A stretch of DNA of 64,000 bases from Massilia sp. R2A-15 (GTDB taxonomy: Bacteria > Pseudomonadota > Gammaproteobacteria > Burkholderiales > Burkholderiaceae_D). The stretch covers positions 4,216,001-4,280,000 of the forward strand of contig NZ_CP131935.1 in NCBI RefSeq assembly GCF_030704305.1, read 5' to 3'. A program made the position numbers and the translations under genes. Shown here one piece after another: positions 52,950 to 61,015 of the stretch. How positions within the stretch are numbered: the first letter of the stretch is position 1; each line of letters starts with the position of its first letter. The notes under the pieces are model-generated. The model saw only the letters and a program-made list of their open reading frames with translations. It was not told the DNA's origin and did no database searches.

Positions 52950-53768
52950 TTACTTGGCGCTGCTGCGGCGACGGCGAACCATGCCCAGGCCCAGCAGGGC
53001 CAGGCCGCCCAGTGCCAGGGTGCCTGGCTCCGGTACCTGGCGCACCAGGTAGGCGCTGCCGTCCGACACGACGTTCAGGGTCACGCACTTCTTGCTGGCG
53101 TCGAAGCCGCATGCGGCGGCGCCGCCCATCGAAGTCAGGTTGTTGTTGGTGACCGCTTCGAACAGCACGTTGCCGGTTTGCAGTTCAGGCTTGAGCGAAA
53201 CGTTCATGCTGTCGCGCATGTCGAAGTTGGCGTTCAGGAAGGAAGCGATGGTTGCCAGCACGGTCGAATCGCCGTTCAGGCCGCCGATCACTGCGGTCGA
53301 CGAGACGTTGCCGCCCAGGCCGACGATCGAGCCGGCTGCGTAGTCGAGACCGGCGCGGCTGGAGATCTTGAAGTCGCCCGCATCGAACACGTAGTGGAAG
53401 CCGCCGTTGCTGTTCAGCGCGGTCACGTGGCCCATCACGCCGGTGAAGGTCAGGGTCAGGCGCTCAGGCATGAATTCGGAGCCGCTGGTGTCGCCGGCGC
53501 CGACCACGTTTTCAGGCGAGTAGACCATGTTGTAGATCTGACCGGTCTCGGTGAAGCGCGCGCCGACAAATGCCTGGTTTGCTGCGTTCACTTCCTGGTA
53601 GACCGTGGCGCCGCCGCCGGACACGCCGAGACGGCCGATGCCGGTGGTGGTGCCCGCTGGCGTGACCAGGGTCCAGCCGTCCAGGACGGTAGCGGCCGAA
53701 GCCGAGACGCTGGCGCCAGCCAGCAGGGTGGCAGCGACAGCCAAGCGTGCGATTTGTTTAATTTTCAT
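52950..53768 (-). CDS. pepA: PEP-CTERM protein of PepA type, copy 2
   Basis: 272 residues from ATG 53768. Same layout as copy 1: signal peptide (MKIKQIARLAVAATLLAGAS), domain blocks LDGWTLVTPAGTTTGIGRLG, ENVVGAGDTSG, NSNGGFHYVFDAGDF and AVIGGLNGDSTVL, then sorting signal VPEPGTLALGGLALLGLGMV followed by RRRR (about 245-272). Moderately diverged from copy 1, so the duplication is not recent. Expected to be exported and processed by an exosortase not present here. A perfect sigma-54 promoter precedes it (53839-53855). Confidence 0.92.
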   Translation of the reverse strand: MKIKQIARLAVAATLLAGASVSASAATVLDGWTLVTPAGTTTGIGRLGVSGGGATVYQEVNAANQAFVGARFTETGQIYNMVYSPENVVGAGDTSGSEFMPERLTLTFTGVMGHVTALNSNGGFHYVFDAGDFKISSRAGLDYAAGSIVGLGGNVSSTAVIGGLNGDSTVLATIASFLNANFDMRDSMNVSLKPELQTGNVLFEAVTNNNLTSMGGAAACGFDASKKCVTLNVVSDGSAYLVRQVPEPGTLALGGLALLGLGMVRRRRSSAK

Positions 53769-53838
53769 AATCAGTCCCAATTAATGTTGCTGTATAAGAT
53801 TTCTGCTTGCTCGGAGTAAGCAAGCCTTGCAAGGTATT

Positions 53839-53855
53839 AAGCAATAGGCGTGCCA
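53839..53855 (-). promoter_or_regulatory. Perfect sigma-54 (-24/-12) promoter of pepA copy 2
   Basis: On the minus strand: TGGCACGCCTATTGCTT, an exact match to TGGCACG-N4-TTGCT. It is about 70 bp upstream of the ATG. An enhancer-binding protein such as PrsR would be needed for activity. Confidence 0.92.
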
Positions 53856-53983
53856 GGGAAATTTTATGAAGCGCAATCAAAGACTTACGCAACAATTCAA
53901 AAATTTTTGTAAAAATGGCCGACGCCGATGTAAAGAAAGCCGACAGTGAGGTGGCGCACATAGCGGCGTCCATAGGGAAATCC

Positions 53984-55066
53984 TCAGGCGTCTTGCTGTG
54001 TTCTGGGGGAAATGAATGCCTTGTGAAACAGATGGCGCGCGAGCAACAGCGGCGGCATGCGCAGCCAGTTGCCGCGCAGATAGAGCAGGAAGCGCGCTGT
54101 CCCGCTCAGGCGGCCGGTGCAGCTGGCGTGCATGGGCAGCAGGGCGCGCAGGAACAGCGCGTCCATCAGCGCCAGCAGCGGCGCGGGCGGGCGTCCGGCC
54201 TGCCCTGCCATCACCTCGTCCGGCACCGGCGTGCCCAGCAGCCTGGCGCTGTAGCGCAGCGCGTAGAACAGCGGGCGCGCCAGCTCCAGCTCGGCGGCGC
54301 GGCGCGGCAGCGCGGCCCAGAATCCGGGCTCGCGGCCAAACTCGAGCAGCAGGCGGTGGATGTCGATCAGGTCGCGCAATCCCTTGCCGAACTCGCCATC
54401 GTAGAACAGGTGCACCGCGCTATGGAGCACCATGTCGGCCGGGGCGAACACGCGCAGGCCCTCGTCGTCGCCCACCGCCACCGTGGCCGCGCGCAGCTTG
54501 TGCGGATCGGGCCGGTCGGCCGCCGTTTCGGGCAGGATCGCATGGTGCACGTCGATCAGGCTCTGGCGTTTGATGTGCTGCATGGGCGGCAGCTCATGCA
54601 TCCATTCGCGGTAATAGCGCTGGTCGTAGGCGTCGGTATGCCCGCTCGCCCAGCCGTGCAGCATCAGCGCCGCTTCGACGTCGCCCAGGCGCTCCTTCGG
54701 CACCATGATGTCAATGTCGGAAAACAGCCGGCCCGGCGCCGGCGCCCTGGCGGCGGCGGCGTAGGCGGCGCCCTTCATCAGGATCAGCGGCAGGCCGAGC
54801 CCGGCGAGCGCGCGGCGGATCTCGCGCACTTCGAAACGCACCGCCTGGCGGTGGCGCTCGCCCCGCACGCGCGACCAGTCCAGGTGCGCGCGTGCCTGGG
54901 CTGGCACCGCGGCCAGCACACCTTCCTGTTCGGCAAGGTAAAACAGCGCGGCGCCGAGGTTGGCCACTGCGGCCTGGCGCAGCAGCAGGTCCCATTCGGC
55001 CAGGCTGAAGGCGGCAATCCGCGGCGGATCGCGGAAGGCCTGGACGATCAGCGGCAGCGGCTTCAC
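53984..55066 (-). CDS. Nucleotidyltransferase family protein of the HPr-rel-A operon
   Basis: 360 residues. Nucleotidyltransferase fold: LILMKGAAYA (95-104) then GRLFSDIDIMVPKE with the catalytic pair Asp117 and Asp119. The remainder is helical (NTP_transf_5-like). The start overlaps the HprK-related kinase stop by four bases. Family members occur with exosortase and HPr-rel-A genes; the acceptor of the nucleotide is unknown. Confidence 0.86.
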   Translation of the reverse strand: MKPLPLIVQAFRDPPRIAAFSLAEWDLLLRQAAVANLGAALFYLAEQEGVLAAVPAQARAHLDWSRVRGERHRQAVRFEVREIRRALAGLGLPLILMKGAAYAAAARAPAPGRLFSDIDIMVPKERLGDVEAALMLHGWASGHTDAYDQRYYREWMHELPPMQHIKRQSLIDVHHAILPETAADRPDPHKLRAATVAVGDDEGLRVFAPADMVLHSAVHLFYDGEFGKGLRDLIDIHRLLLEFGREPGFWAALPRRAAELELARPLFYALRYSARLLGTPVPDEVMAGQAGRPPAPLLALMDALFLRALLPMHASCTGRLSGTARFLLYLRGNWLRMPPLLLARHLFHKAFISPRTQQDA

Positions 55067-55983
55067 AGCTCGCCCGCCGCCAGCCGGGAAAACAGAGCGA
55101 GCGCCTCGTCCAGCGAACTGTAGGTGAATTCATGGGCGGGCGCGGCGTCCGTCAGGCGCCCCAGCGTGTCAAACCCCGCTGCGCCGAGCAAGTCGTAATT
55201 GAAGGCGTTGCCGGCAAGCCGCATAAAGGCCTCCGCAGGCGCGACCGGCGTCAGTGTCGCGACCGTCCCGACCTGGTACTGCGGGAACACGATCCAGCCA
55301 GGGCGCGCCGGTTCGCGTGCGCGCGCCACGCTGGCCGCGGGCGCCTTCATATGCGCGACGCTGCCCTTGACGGTGTCGTGCACCTCCCGGCTGAACACCG
55401 CGTCCGGCGCATAGCCGCGCATGATGCCGATGGAGGCGTTTTTCAGGCTCACCGGACGCGGCAGCGGCGTCAGCTCGCCCGTGTCGAGCCGCACCAGCGC
55501 CAGCTCATCGGACAGCAGGCGCCAGCCGCCCCGACTCACCAGTGCGGCGCACAGCGTACTCTTGCCTGACCCTGACGGCGCCGGCAGGATGGCCGTGCGG
55601 CCGCCCTTCTCCACCACCGCCGCGTGGAAGATCAGGTAGCCATTGACGCGGTTGGAGACACAGAAGTTCAGGCCCCATTCAAGCATGGGGAAGGCTTGCG
55701 CCAGAGGCAAGGGCTTGAACGGGGCGTGGCCGTCGTTGTCGAACAAGACCTGCCGGCGCCACCAGCGGCGCACGCCCCCGGCGCTCTGCAGGCTCACATG
55801 GAAGTCGGCGAATTGGTCCTGCGGCGCCAGCGGATAGTCGGCGTACAGCAGGCTGATGCCTTCGGCGACGCTGGGGATGCCGCTCTGAATACGGAAGGTG
55901 AATTCGCCGGTCTGCAGACGCAGGCCGCCATGGTGCAGGCGCCGCCCGACTTCATCGCGCGACAATGAGGAAAGCAGCGTCAT
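55063..55983 (-). CDS. HprK-related kinase A
   Basis: 306 residues. P-loop APSGSGKST (135-143) preceded by HAAVVEKGG (His120) and followed by LLSDELALVRLDTGELTPLP, as in HPr kinase/phosphorylase. The N-terminal ~110 residues are the variable domain of the HPr-rel-A type. HprK phosphorylates a Ser in HPr; the target here is not known and no HPr gene is in the window. It overlaps the PqqD-like gene by ATGA and the nucleotidyltransferase gene by four bases. Confidence 0.9.
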   Translation of the reverse strand: MTLLSSLSRDEVGRRLHHGGLRLQTGEFTFRIQSGIPSVAEGISLLYADYPLAPQDQFADFHVSLQSAGGVRRWWRRQVLFDNDGHAPFKPLPLAQAFPMLEWGLNFCVSNRVNGYLIFHAAVVEKGGRTAILPAPSGSGKSTLCAALVSRGGWRLLSDELALVRLDTGELTPLPRPVSLKNASIGIMRGYAPDAVFSREVHDTVKGSVAHMKAPAASVARAREPARPGWIVFPQYQVGTVATLTPVAPAEAFMRLAGNAFNYDLLGAAGFDTLGRLTDAAPAHEFTYSSLDEALALFSRLAAGEL

Positions 55984-56255
55984 GGCACAGCTTCGATGAG
56001 TGCGATCGCCCGAAGCGCCGCCAGCAGCGCGGCGATATCGGCGTCCGCCACTTCGCCGCCTTCGGCGTCGAACTCGGCACGCAGCCCTGCGGCAAGGGCG
56101 CCTTCATCGAGCGGGCCCGTGCGTAATGCCGACAGCACATGCATCGCACTGTCGGTGAGCTGGTGGGTGTCGCCGGACACGTCGTTGTACACCACATGCT
56201 CGCCCTGCCATTCGCGGCAGCGCAGGGTTTGCCCGGGGGCGAGGCGCCAGATCAA
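55980..56255 (-). CDS. HPr-rel-A system PqqD-type peptide chaperone
   Basis: 91 residues from TTG 56255, with GAGGGA about 9 bases upstream. The protein starts MIWRLAPGQTLRCREWQGEH, then VVYNDVSGDTHQLTDSAMHV, matching the PqqD-like protein of the HPr-rel-A system. The frame is open upstream, but the conserved region begins here. PqqD folds bind leader peptides for modifying enzymes, so a peptide substrate is expected; no obvious short precursor is present in the operon. Confidence 0.82.
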   Translation of the reverse strand: MIWRLAPGQTLRCREWQGEHVVYNDVSGDTHQLTDSAMHVLSALRTGPLDEGALAAGLRAEFDAEGGEVADADIAALLAALRAIALIEAVP

Positions 56256-56298
56256 ATCAACCAATCCCTCGGCATGCTGGTGGACAAGGGAAGCACGT

Positions 56299-56922
56299 TC
56301 AGTCCATCGTACTGGACAGGTACGCAACAATCTCGCTGCCATTCCACACTTTGCCGGGCACCGGCGACCAGGAACGGTCAAACGAATAGTCGGTCCATAT
56401 TTTTTTCACCTGGGGTTCGGTGAGAAAGGTGATTTTTTTCGAGCGCACATTGAGCAGGGTCGCCATGATGTGCATGGCGACGTTGTTCGGATCCGCGCCC
56501 GCGGGCACTTTTTGCGGAGTCAGCACGTCCATGCAGCTGCAGGCCGCGAGCTGAGACGTATTTCCACTCAGGGGGAAGAAGGCGCTGAAATTGGACGAAT
56601 AATTGATTCCAGTCAGCGATAGCCAGAGTCGCGGGTGATTCTTCCAGTAGCCCGGCGACAGGCCGCCAGACGTGACGTAGTTGGCATGGCTGACATTGCC
56701 GGAACAATACGCCGAGGGGGTCAGGCATTGTTTCGCCATCGCCGATCGGCTGCCCAAGGTCGCGATCACGCCGGCTGCCCCGGCGCCCGCCTTGGCGAAA
56801 CGGCGCCGCGCGGCGCCCTTGCCGCTCAAACCGGCAGGGGAATCTTGCACAGGAGGCGAGCCCGCCTCTCCATCGGGGTGTTCTACATTAGCCACGGATC
56901 GTTCCTCAATTAGGTGCCACAT
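56299..56922 (-). CDS. First gene of the HPr-rel-A operon: exported protein with Tat-like signal
   Basis: 207 residues from ATG 56922 (AGGAAAG ribosome site). An unusually long N-region precedes a twin-arginine-like signal (ARRRFAKAGAGAAGVIATLG, near residues 37-56), ending SRSAMA. The mature part starts KQCLTPSAYCSGNVSHANYV and contains SGGLSPGYWKNHPRLWLSL and a C-C pair (LAACSCMDVL). Four or more Cys may bind metal or form disulfides. No family name recalled. It is first in the operon and under the sigma-54-type promoter at 56992, so it may be the substrate or surface product of this system. Confidence 0.72.
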   Translation of the reverse strand: MWHLIEERSVANVEHPDGEAGSPPVQDSPAGLSGKGAARRRFAKAGAGAAGVIATLGSRSAMAKQCLTPSAYCSGNVSHANYVTSGGLSPGYWKNHPRLWLSLTGINYSSNFSAFFPLSGNTSQLAACSCMDVLTPQKVPAGADPNNVAMHIMATLLNVRSKKITFLTEPQVKKIWTDYSFDRSWSPVPGKVWNGSEIVAYLSSTMD

Positions 56923-56991
56923 CCCTTTCCTGGTCGCTTGGTGCGCTGCGCGCCCGCCAGGTTCGTGAGAGATATTCTCTAGCAACTAGAG

Positions 56992-57008
56992 AAGCAATAA
57001 TTGTTCCA
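56992..57008 (-). promoter_or_regulatory. Sigma-54 (-24/-12) promoter of the HPr-rel-A operon
   Basis: On the minus strand: TGGAACAATTATTGCTT, GG and GC separated by 10 bases, with TTGCTT identical to the pepA promoters. It lies about 70 bp upstream of ATG 56922. The -24 element overlaps the inverted repeat at 57001-57025. Confidence 0.78.
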
Positions 57009-57025
57009 TAATTACACTGGAACAA
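57001..57025. promoter_or_regulatory. Inverted repeat, possible regulator site
   Basis: TTGTTCCA and TGGAACAA, a perfect 8-bp inverted repeat with a 9-bp spacer. Its left half overlaps the -24 element. It may be an operator. Confidence 0.6.
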
Positions 57026-57141
57026 TATGTGTTTAAATTTCAAGGACTTACGGAATCATTATAAGCGCCTGCCGGGGCGGTGTCGAATCCCGCCCCGGTT
57101 TTGTAAGAAATTTCGACAGCGGGCGGCGCGCCCGCCGGCGA

Positions 57142-57771
57142 TCAGAAGAAGCTTTCCGGAATCACCAGCACGTCGCCCGGACGCACAGGGATGTTGGCCG
57201 AGATGTCGCCGTCCTTGATCAGGTCGTTCAGGCGCACCGGCAGCTTGACCATCTTGCCGTCCACGTTGCGGATGATACTCGCTTTGTTGCCCGAGGCAAA
57301 TTCCGTGACGCCGCCGACGGCGATCAGCACGTCCATCAGCGACATGTCGCGGCGATACGCCAGCGACTGCGGCTTGGCGGCCTGGCCGATCACGCGGATC
57401 TGCTCGCCGTAGGTGCCGACGAAGCCGGTGACGATCACCGTCACCACCGGCTGTTGGATGAACTTGGCCAGCGACTTTTCGATGTCGCGCGCCAGTTCGG
57501 TCGAGGTCTTGCCGCTGGCCTGCAGGTCTTCCACCAGCGGGGTGGTGATCTTGCCGTCCGGGCGCACCGGCACCGCCATCGACACTTCCGGGTTGCGCCA
57601 GACGTTGATGCTGACGGTGTCGCCCGGGCCGATCAGGTAGTCGGGCGTGCCGGCCGCGGCCTGGGGCGCCATCGGGGCCGCGGGAGTGGCGCAGCCGCCC
57701 AGCGCCAGCGCCGACAGCGCCACAGCCGCCAGGGCCAGCCATTTGATCGATTTCAGTTGCAGTTTGTTCAC
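57142..57771 (-). CDS. Polysaccharide export lipoprotein (Wza/EpsE-like, XrtA type)
   Basis: 209 residues from GTG 57771. Lipobox LGGC at Cys27 (LALAAVALSALALGGCATP). Poly_export domain: YLIGPGDTVSINVWRNPEVS, VRPDGKITTPLVEDLQASGK, then a SLBB-like domain (GQAAKPQSLAYRRDMSLMDV, IPVRPGDVLVIPESFF). Forms or contributes to the outer-membrane polysaccharide channel; such short Wza-type proteins are typical in XrtA loci. It lies on the minus strand, opposite to the chain-length regulator and kinase at 61-63.5 kb. Confidence 0.93.
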   Translation of the reverse strand: MNKLQLKSIKWLALAAVALSALALGGCATPAAPMAPQAAAGTPDYLIGPGDTVSINVWRNPEVSMAVPVRPDGKITTPLVEDLQASGKTSTELARDIEKSLAKFIQQPVVTVIVTGFVGTYGEQIRVIGQAAKPQSLAYRRDMSLMDVLIAVGGVTEFASGNKASIIRNVDGKMVKLPVRLNDLIKDGDISANIPVRPGDVLVIPESFF

Positions 57772-57933
57772 GTCGTATCCCCTTGAAGGCCGGCGCGCGG
57801 GCGCCCGTCCGAATTGTTTGCCTGAATGCACCTGCTTCGGCGCCAAAGAATTGTAATAAAAATATTTTTTGCCGGCATGTATTTTATACCATCACTGCTG
57901 CGCGCACGGCCGCGGCACGCCACAAATATTTTC

Positions 57934-58713
57934 TTACGGCGATTTTCGTTGCAACAGGTCACGCACGTAATTGGCCGGAATCGCGTACGAGATGCCGCTC
58001 GGGTGGGTGATCGCGTTTTCCTTGAGCCCCTTCACGAAGGTCATGTTGATCACGCCCAGCACGGCGCCGCTGGCCGGATCGTACACCGGGCTGCCGCTGT
58101 TGCCCGGATAAACCGTGCCGTCGAGCTGGAAGATCGCGAACGGCGCCTTCTGCAGTTGCGCGATCATGCGCGCGTCGAGCGTGCGCGAGGACAGCGAGGG
58201 CAGCACGATCGGCGTGATGGCCGACAGCAGCGCGCGGTGGGTCGCCGGGTGCAGGCCCAGCACCATCCCCAGCGGAAAACCGGTGAACGCCAGTTCCTGG
58301 CCTTCCGCAACGGCGTCGGAATCGCCCAGCCGGAGCGCCGGCAGCGGCGCCCCGCCGATGCGCAGGTGCGCCAGGTCATGGGCGCGATCGAGGCCGGCAA
58401 CGGTGGCGGGACGGAACTCGATCTCGGCGCCGCGCGCGATCACCACCCCCAGCGTCTCGTGGTTGGCCGCGTCGAGCAGCTCCGGCACCACGTGGGCGTT
58501 GGTGATCACCGACAGGCCGTCGCCGACCACGAAACCGGTGCCGTTGAAGGCGGTGGCCGGGCTGCGCGCCTTCAGGTAGCTGCCCACCCCGACCACCGAT
58601 GTCTTCACCGTGGCGATGGTGCGCGGCAGGTCGGCGGCCCGGGGCGCTGTCGCGCAGCAGCAGGCGGCCGCCAGGGCCAGGGCGCGAATCAGGGAAAGGG
58701 AGGAAAATCGCAT
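57934..58713 (-). CDS. Exported trypsin-like serine protease (S1C-like)
   Basis: 259 residues from ATG 58713; a signal peptide (ending APRAAD) follows. Catalytic triad visible: His74 (TNAHVV), Asp113 (AHDLAHL), Ser206 (PGNSGSPV). No PDZ domain follows, unlike DegP, which has two. The triad and size fit stand-alone periplasmic trypsin-like proteases. It is in the same direction as wza, 162 bp upstream, and divergent to the ligase gene. A role in processing exopolysaccharide proteins or PEP-CTERM substrates is possible but not shown. Confidence 0.9.
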   Translation of the reverse strand: MRFSSLSLIRALALAAACCCATAPRAADLPRTIATVKTSVVGVGSYLKARSPATAFNGTGFVVGDGLSVITNAHVVPELLDAANHETLGVVIARGAEIEFRPATVAGLDRAHDLAHLRIGGAPLPALRLGDSDAVAEGQELAFTGFPLGMVLGLHPATHRALLSAITPIVLPSLSSRTLDARMIAQLQKAPFAIFQLDGTVYPGNSGSPVYDPASGAVLGVINMTFVKGLKENAITHPSGISYAIPANYVRDLLQRKSP

Positions 58714-58837
58714 GGATAAGTCGCAGAAAGGTTTGGCGGGCCGGCCGGCAATTCGCGCTATCATCGATGCGTCCGGTCACGCCTTGGCAAGATTGCCGTG
58801 CCCGCAAACATAACAGATTTTTCCGGGGTCACCGTTC

Positions 58838-60724
58838 TTGATTGCAACATGGACTTCGCTGGCCCGCCCGCACGCTGCGCCTGGCGCGCTGGCCGCGCTG
58901 CCCTGCGCTGCCGTGCTGGCCGCCGTCGTGCCCGGCTATCCGCTGGGCCCGCTGTGGCTGGGGGCGGCGCTGCTGGCGGCGGCCGCCCTGCTGCTGCGCT
59001 GGCCGGGGGCCTGGCTGCTGCTGGTGCCGGCCGCCCTACCCGTGCTCGACCTGGCGCCGTGGACCGGCCGCTTCTACCTCGACGAATTCGACGCGCTGCT
59101 CGCCGTGACCGTGCTGGCGCTGGCCTGGCGCGCGCCGGCGCCCCCGGCCGCCGGCATGGGGCGCGCCGGCCGGCGCTGGCTCACGCTGTTCTGCCTGTCC
59201 ACGCTGGCCGGCGTGGCGCTGGGGGCATGGCCGCTGCACTGGCCCGGGCTGAACGACTTCAACCATTATTACAGCGGCTGGAACGGCCTGCGCCTGGCCA
59301 AGGGGCTGGGCTGGGCGCTGCTGCTGTGGCCGGCGCTGCGTAATGCTCTCGCGCAAGATGTCGTCAAAACGCAACGCCGCTTCGCGCTCGGCATGACGCT
59401 GGGGGTGGCCGCCGCCGCGCTCGCCGTGGTTTGGGAGCGCGCGGTCTTCACCGGCCTGTTCAATTTCGACAGCGGCTACCGCGTGGCCGGCCTGTTTTCC
59501 GCGATGCATACGGGCGGCGCCTGCATCGAAGCGTATTTCGCGCTGTCCCTGCCCTTTGCCGCCTGGTGGACCCTCGACAGCCGGCGCTGGCCGCAGCGGC
59601 TGGCGGGCGTGGCAGTGCTGGGGGCCGGCAGCTACGCCCTGCTGGTGACCTATGCGCGCGCCGGCTACCTGGCGGCGCTGGCGGCGCTGCTGGTGCTGGC
59701 GGCCGCGCCGCGGCTGGGCCCGCACCGCCCCGCGCCGCGCCGCTTGCTGCGCGCCGCCGCGCTGGCGGGCCTGCTGGCCGCTCTCGGCTGGACCGTCGCC
59801 AGCGGCGAGGCGATGCAGCGCCGCACTGCCAGCAACCTGCACGACCTGGCGGTGCGCGCCGGCCACTGGGCCGACGCGTTGCGCATGATCGCCCCCACCC
59901 CGGCCGCCTGGCTGGGCGGGATGGGCCTGGGCCGCTATCCGCGCGCGTATTTCCAGCACAGCGGCGAGGGCGTGGCGCCGACCTACCTGGCGCTGCGCGA
60001 GGAAGCGGGCAACCGCTACGTCGCGCTGGCCGCCGGCGCCCCGCTCTACCTCGAGCAGCTGGCCGCCGTCGCGCCCGGGCAGGGCTACCAGTTGCGCCTG
60101 CGCGTGCGCAGCGGTGACGCCGACGCCGCGATCAGCGTGCCCGTGTGCGAAAAATGGATGCTGTATTCGCGCCGCTGCAACCGGCTGCGTTTCGCGGTGG
60201 GCGACACCGGCGGCGACTGGCGCGAGCTGACGGCCCGCTTCGTCCGTCCCGCGCGCCCGGCGCCATGGCACGGCATCGCCGCGCCGGCCAAGCTGGCGCT
60301 GTTTTCCGACGCCGAAGGCAGCCGCATCGATATCGACGACGTGTCGCTGCGCGACAGCCAGGGCCGCGAGCTGCTGCGCAATGGCGATTTTCAGTCCGGC
60401 ATGGACCGCTGGTTCTTCAGCAGCGACAACCACGTGCCGTGGCACCTCGAAAACACCTGGGTGCAGCTGGCGTTCGAGCAGGGGCTGGCCGGCCTGGCCG
60501 CCTTCGCCGGCCTGGCGGCGTGCGCGGCGCTGGCGCTGTGGCGCCGCCTGCGCGCCGGCGATCCCTGGGCCGCGGCCCTGGGCGCCGCGCTGGCCGCGTT
60601 TTTCACGCTGTCGCTGCTCGACAGCCTGTTCGACTTTCCCCGCATCAGCCTTCTGGTGTTTTTGCTCATTGTCCAAGCGCTTTTTCGTGCACAAAAAACC
60701 ATGCCTTCAGGAATTTCCCCTTAG
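58838..60724 (+). CDS. O-antigen ligase/polymerase-like membrane protein with inserted extracytoplasmic domain
   Basis: 628 residues from TTG 58838 (start uncertain; CGGGG 9 bases upstream; no ATG available near). About ten membrane spans in the first ~320 residues, with PLHWPGLNDFNHYYSGWNGL and VTYARAGYLAALAALLVLAA typical of O-antigen ligase (Wzy_C) proteins. Between GMGLGRYPRAYFQHSGEG and the conserved ENTWVQLAFEQGLAGL lies a ~135-residue beta-rich insertion (YQLRLRVRSGDADAAISVPV; SRIDIDDVSLRDSQGRELLR), a likely carbohydrate-binding-like fold in the periplasmic loop. The C-terminal two spans follow. Probably ligates or polymerises the exopolysaccharide. Confidence 0.82.
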   Translation: MIATWTSLARPHAAPGALAALPCAAVLAAVVPGYPLGPLWLGAALLAAAALLLRWPGAWLLLVPAALPVLDLAPWTGRFYLDEFDALLAVTVLALAWRAPAPPAAGMGRAGRRWLTLFCLSTLAGVALGAWPLHWPGLNDFNHYYSGWNGLRLAKGLGWALLLWPALRNALAQDVVKTQRRFALGMTLGVAAAALAVVWERAVFTGLFNFDSGYRVAGLFSAMHTGGACIEAYFALSLPFAAWWTLDSRRWPQRLAGVAVLGAGSYALLVTYARAGYLAALAALLVLAAAPRLGPHRPAPRRLLRAAALAGLLAALGWTVASGEAMQRRTASNLHDLAVRAGHWADALRMIAPTPAAWLGGMGLGRYPRAYFQHSGEGVAPTYLALREEAGNRYVALAAGAPLYLEQLAAVAPGQGYQLRLRVRSGDADAAISVPVCEKWMLYSRRCNRLRFAVGDTGGDWRELTARFVRPARPAPWHGIAAPAKLALFSDAEGSRIDIDDVSLRDSQGRELLRNGDFQSGMDRWFFSSDNHVPWHLENTWVQLAFEQGLAGLAAFAGLAACAALALWRRLRAGDPWAAALGAALAAFFTLSLLDSLFDFPRISLLVFLLIVQALFRAQKTMPSGISP

Positions 60725-61015
60725 CGCCGCGAATCGGTTTTGTTTCAATTGCATTAAGTGTGGCGTTTTTTTTGGAGCAACAATACAATGTGCGAGCCCT
60801 TCGCGGTCACCGCCACTGCCTTTCGTGCGGGGCTTTTCGATAGCAATGAGCAATAATGCCCGGCCGGATGCGTGCCCGCGTCTCTTTTCGTGCATCTTCG
60901 GCATCCTTTTTCCATTACGCAATTGCAATTGCTTTCAGTACAAGCGAAGATATGTTGAATTTCCTGCGCGCAGTCGCGGTTCCCAACCCTGTTCCATTAT
61001 GGCGAGATTGACGAG

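Noticed and set aside
57069..57102. GC-rich hairpin CCGGGGCGG ... CCGCCCCGG as terminator
   Set aside because: A T-run follows only on the plus strand, where no gene ends; for the minus-strand genes around it there is no T-run, so the role is unclear.
60725..61015. Sigma-54 promoter or small gene before the chain-length determinant
   Set aside because: No GG-N10-GC match and no open frame with a ribosome site; only AT-rich patches such as CGCAATTGCAATTGC were seen.
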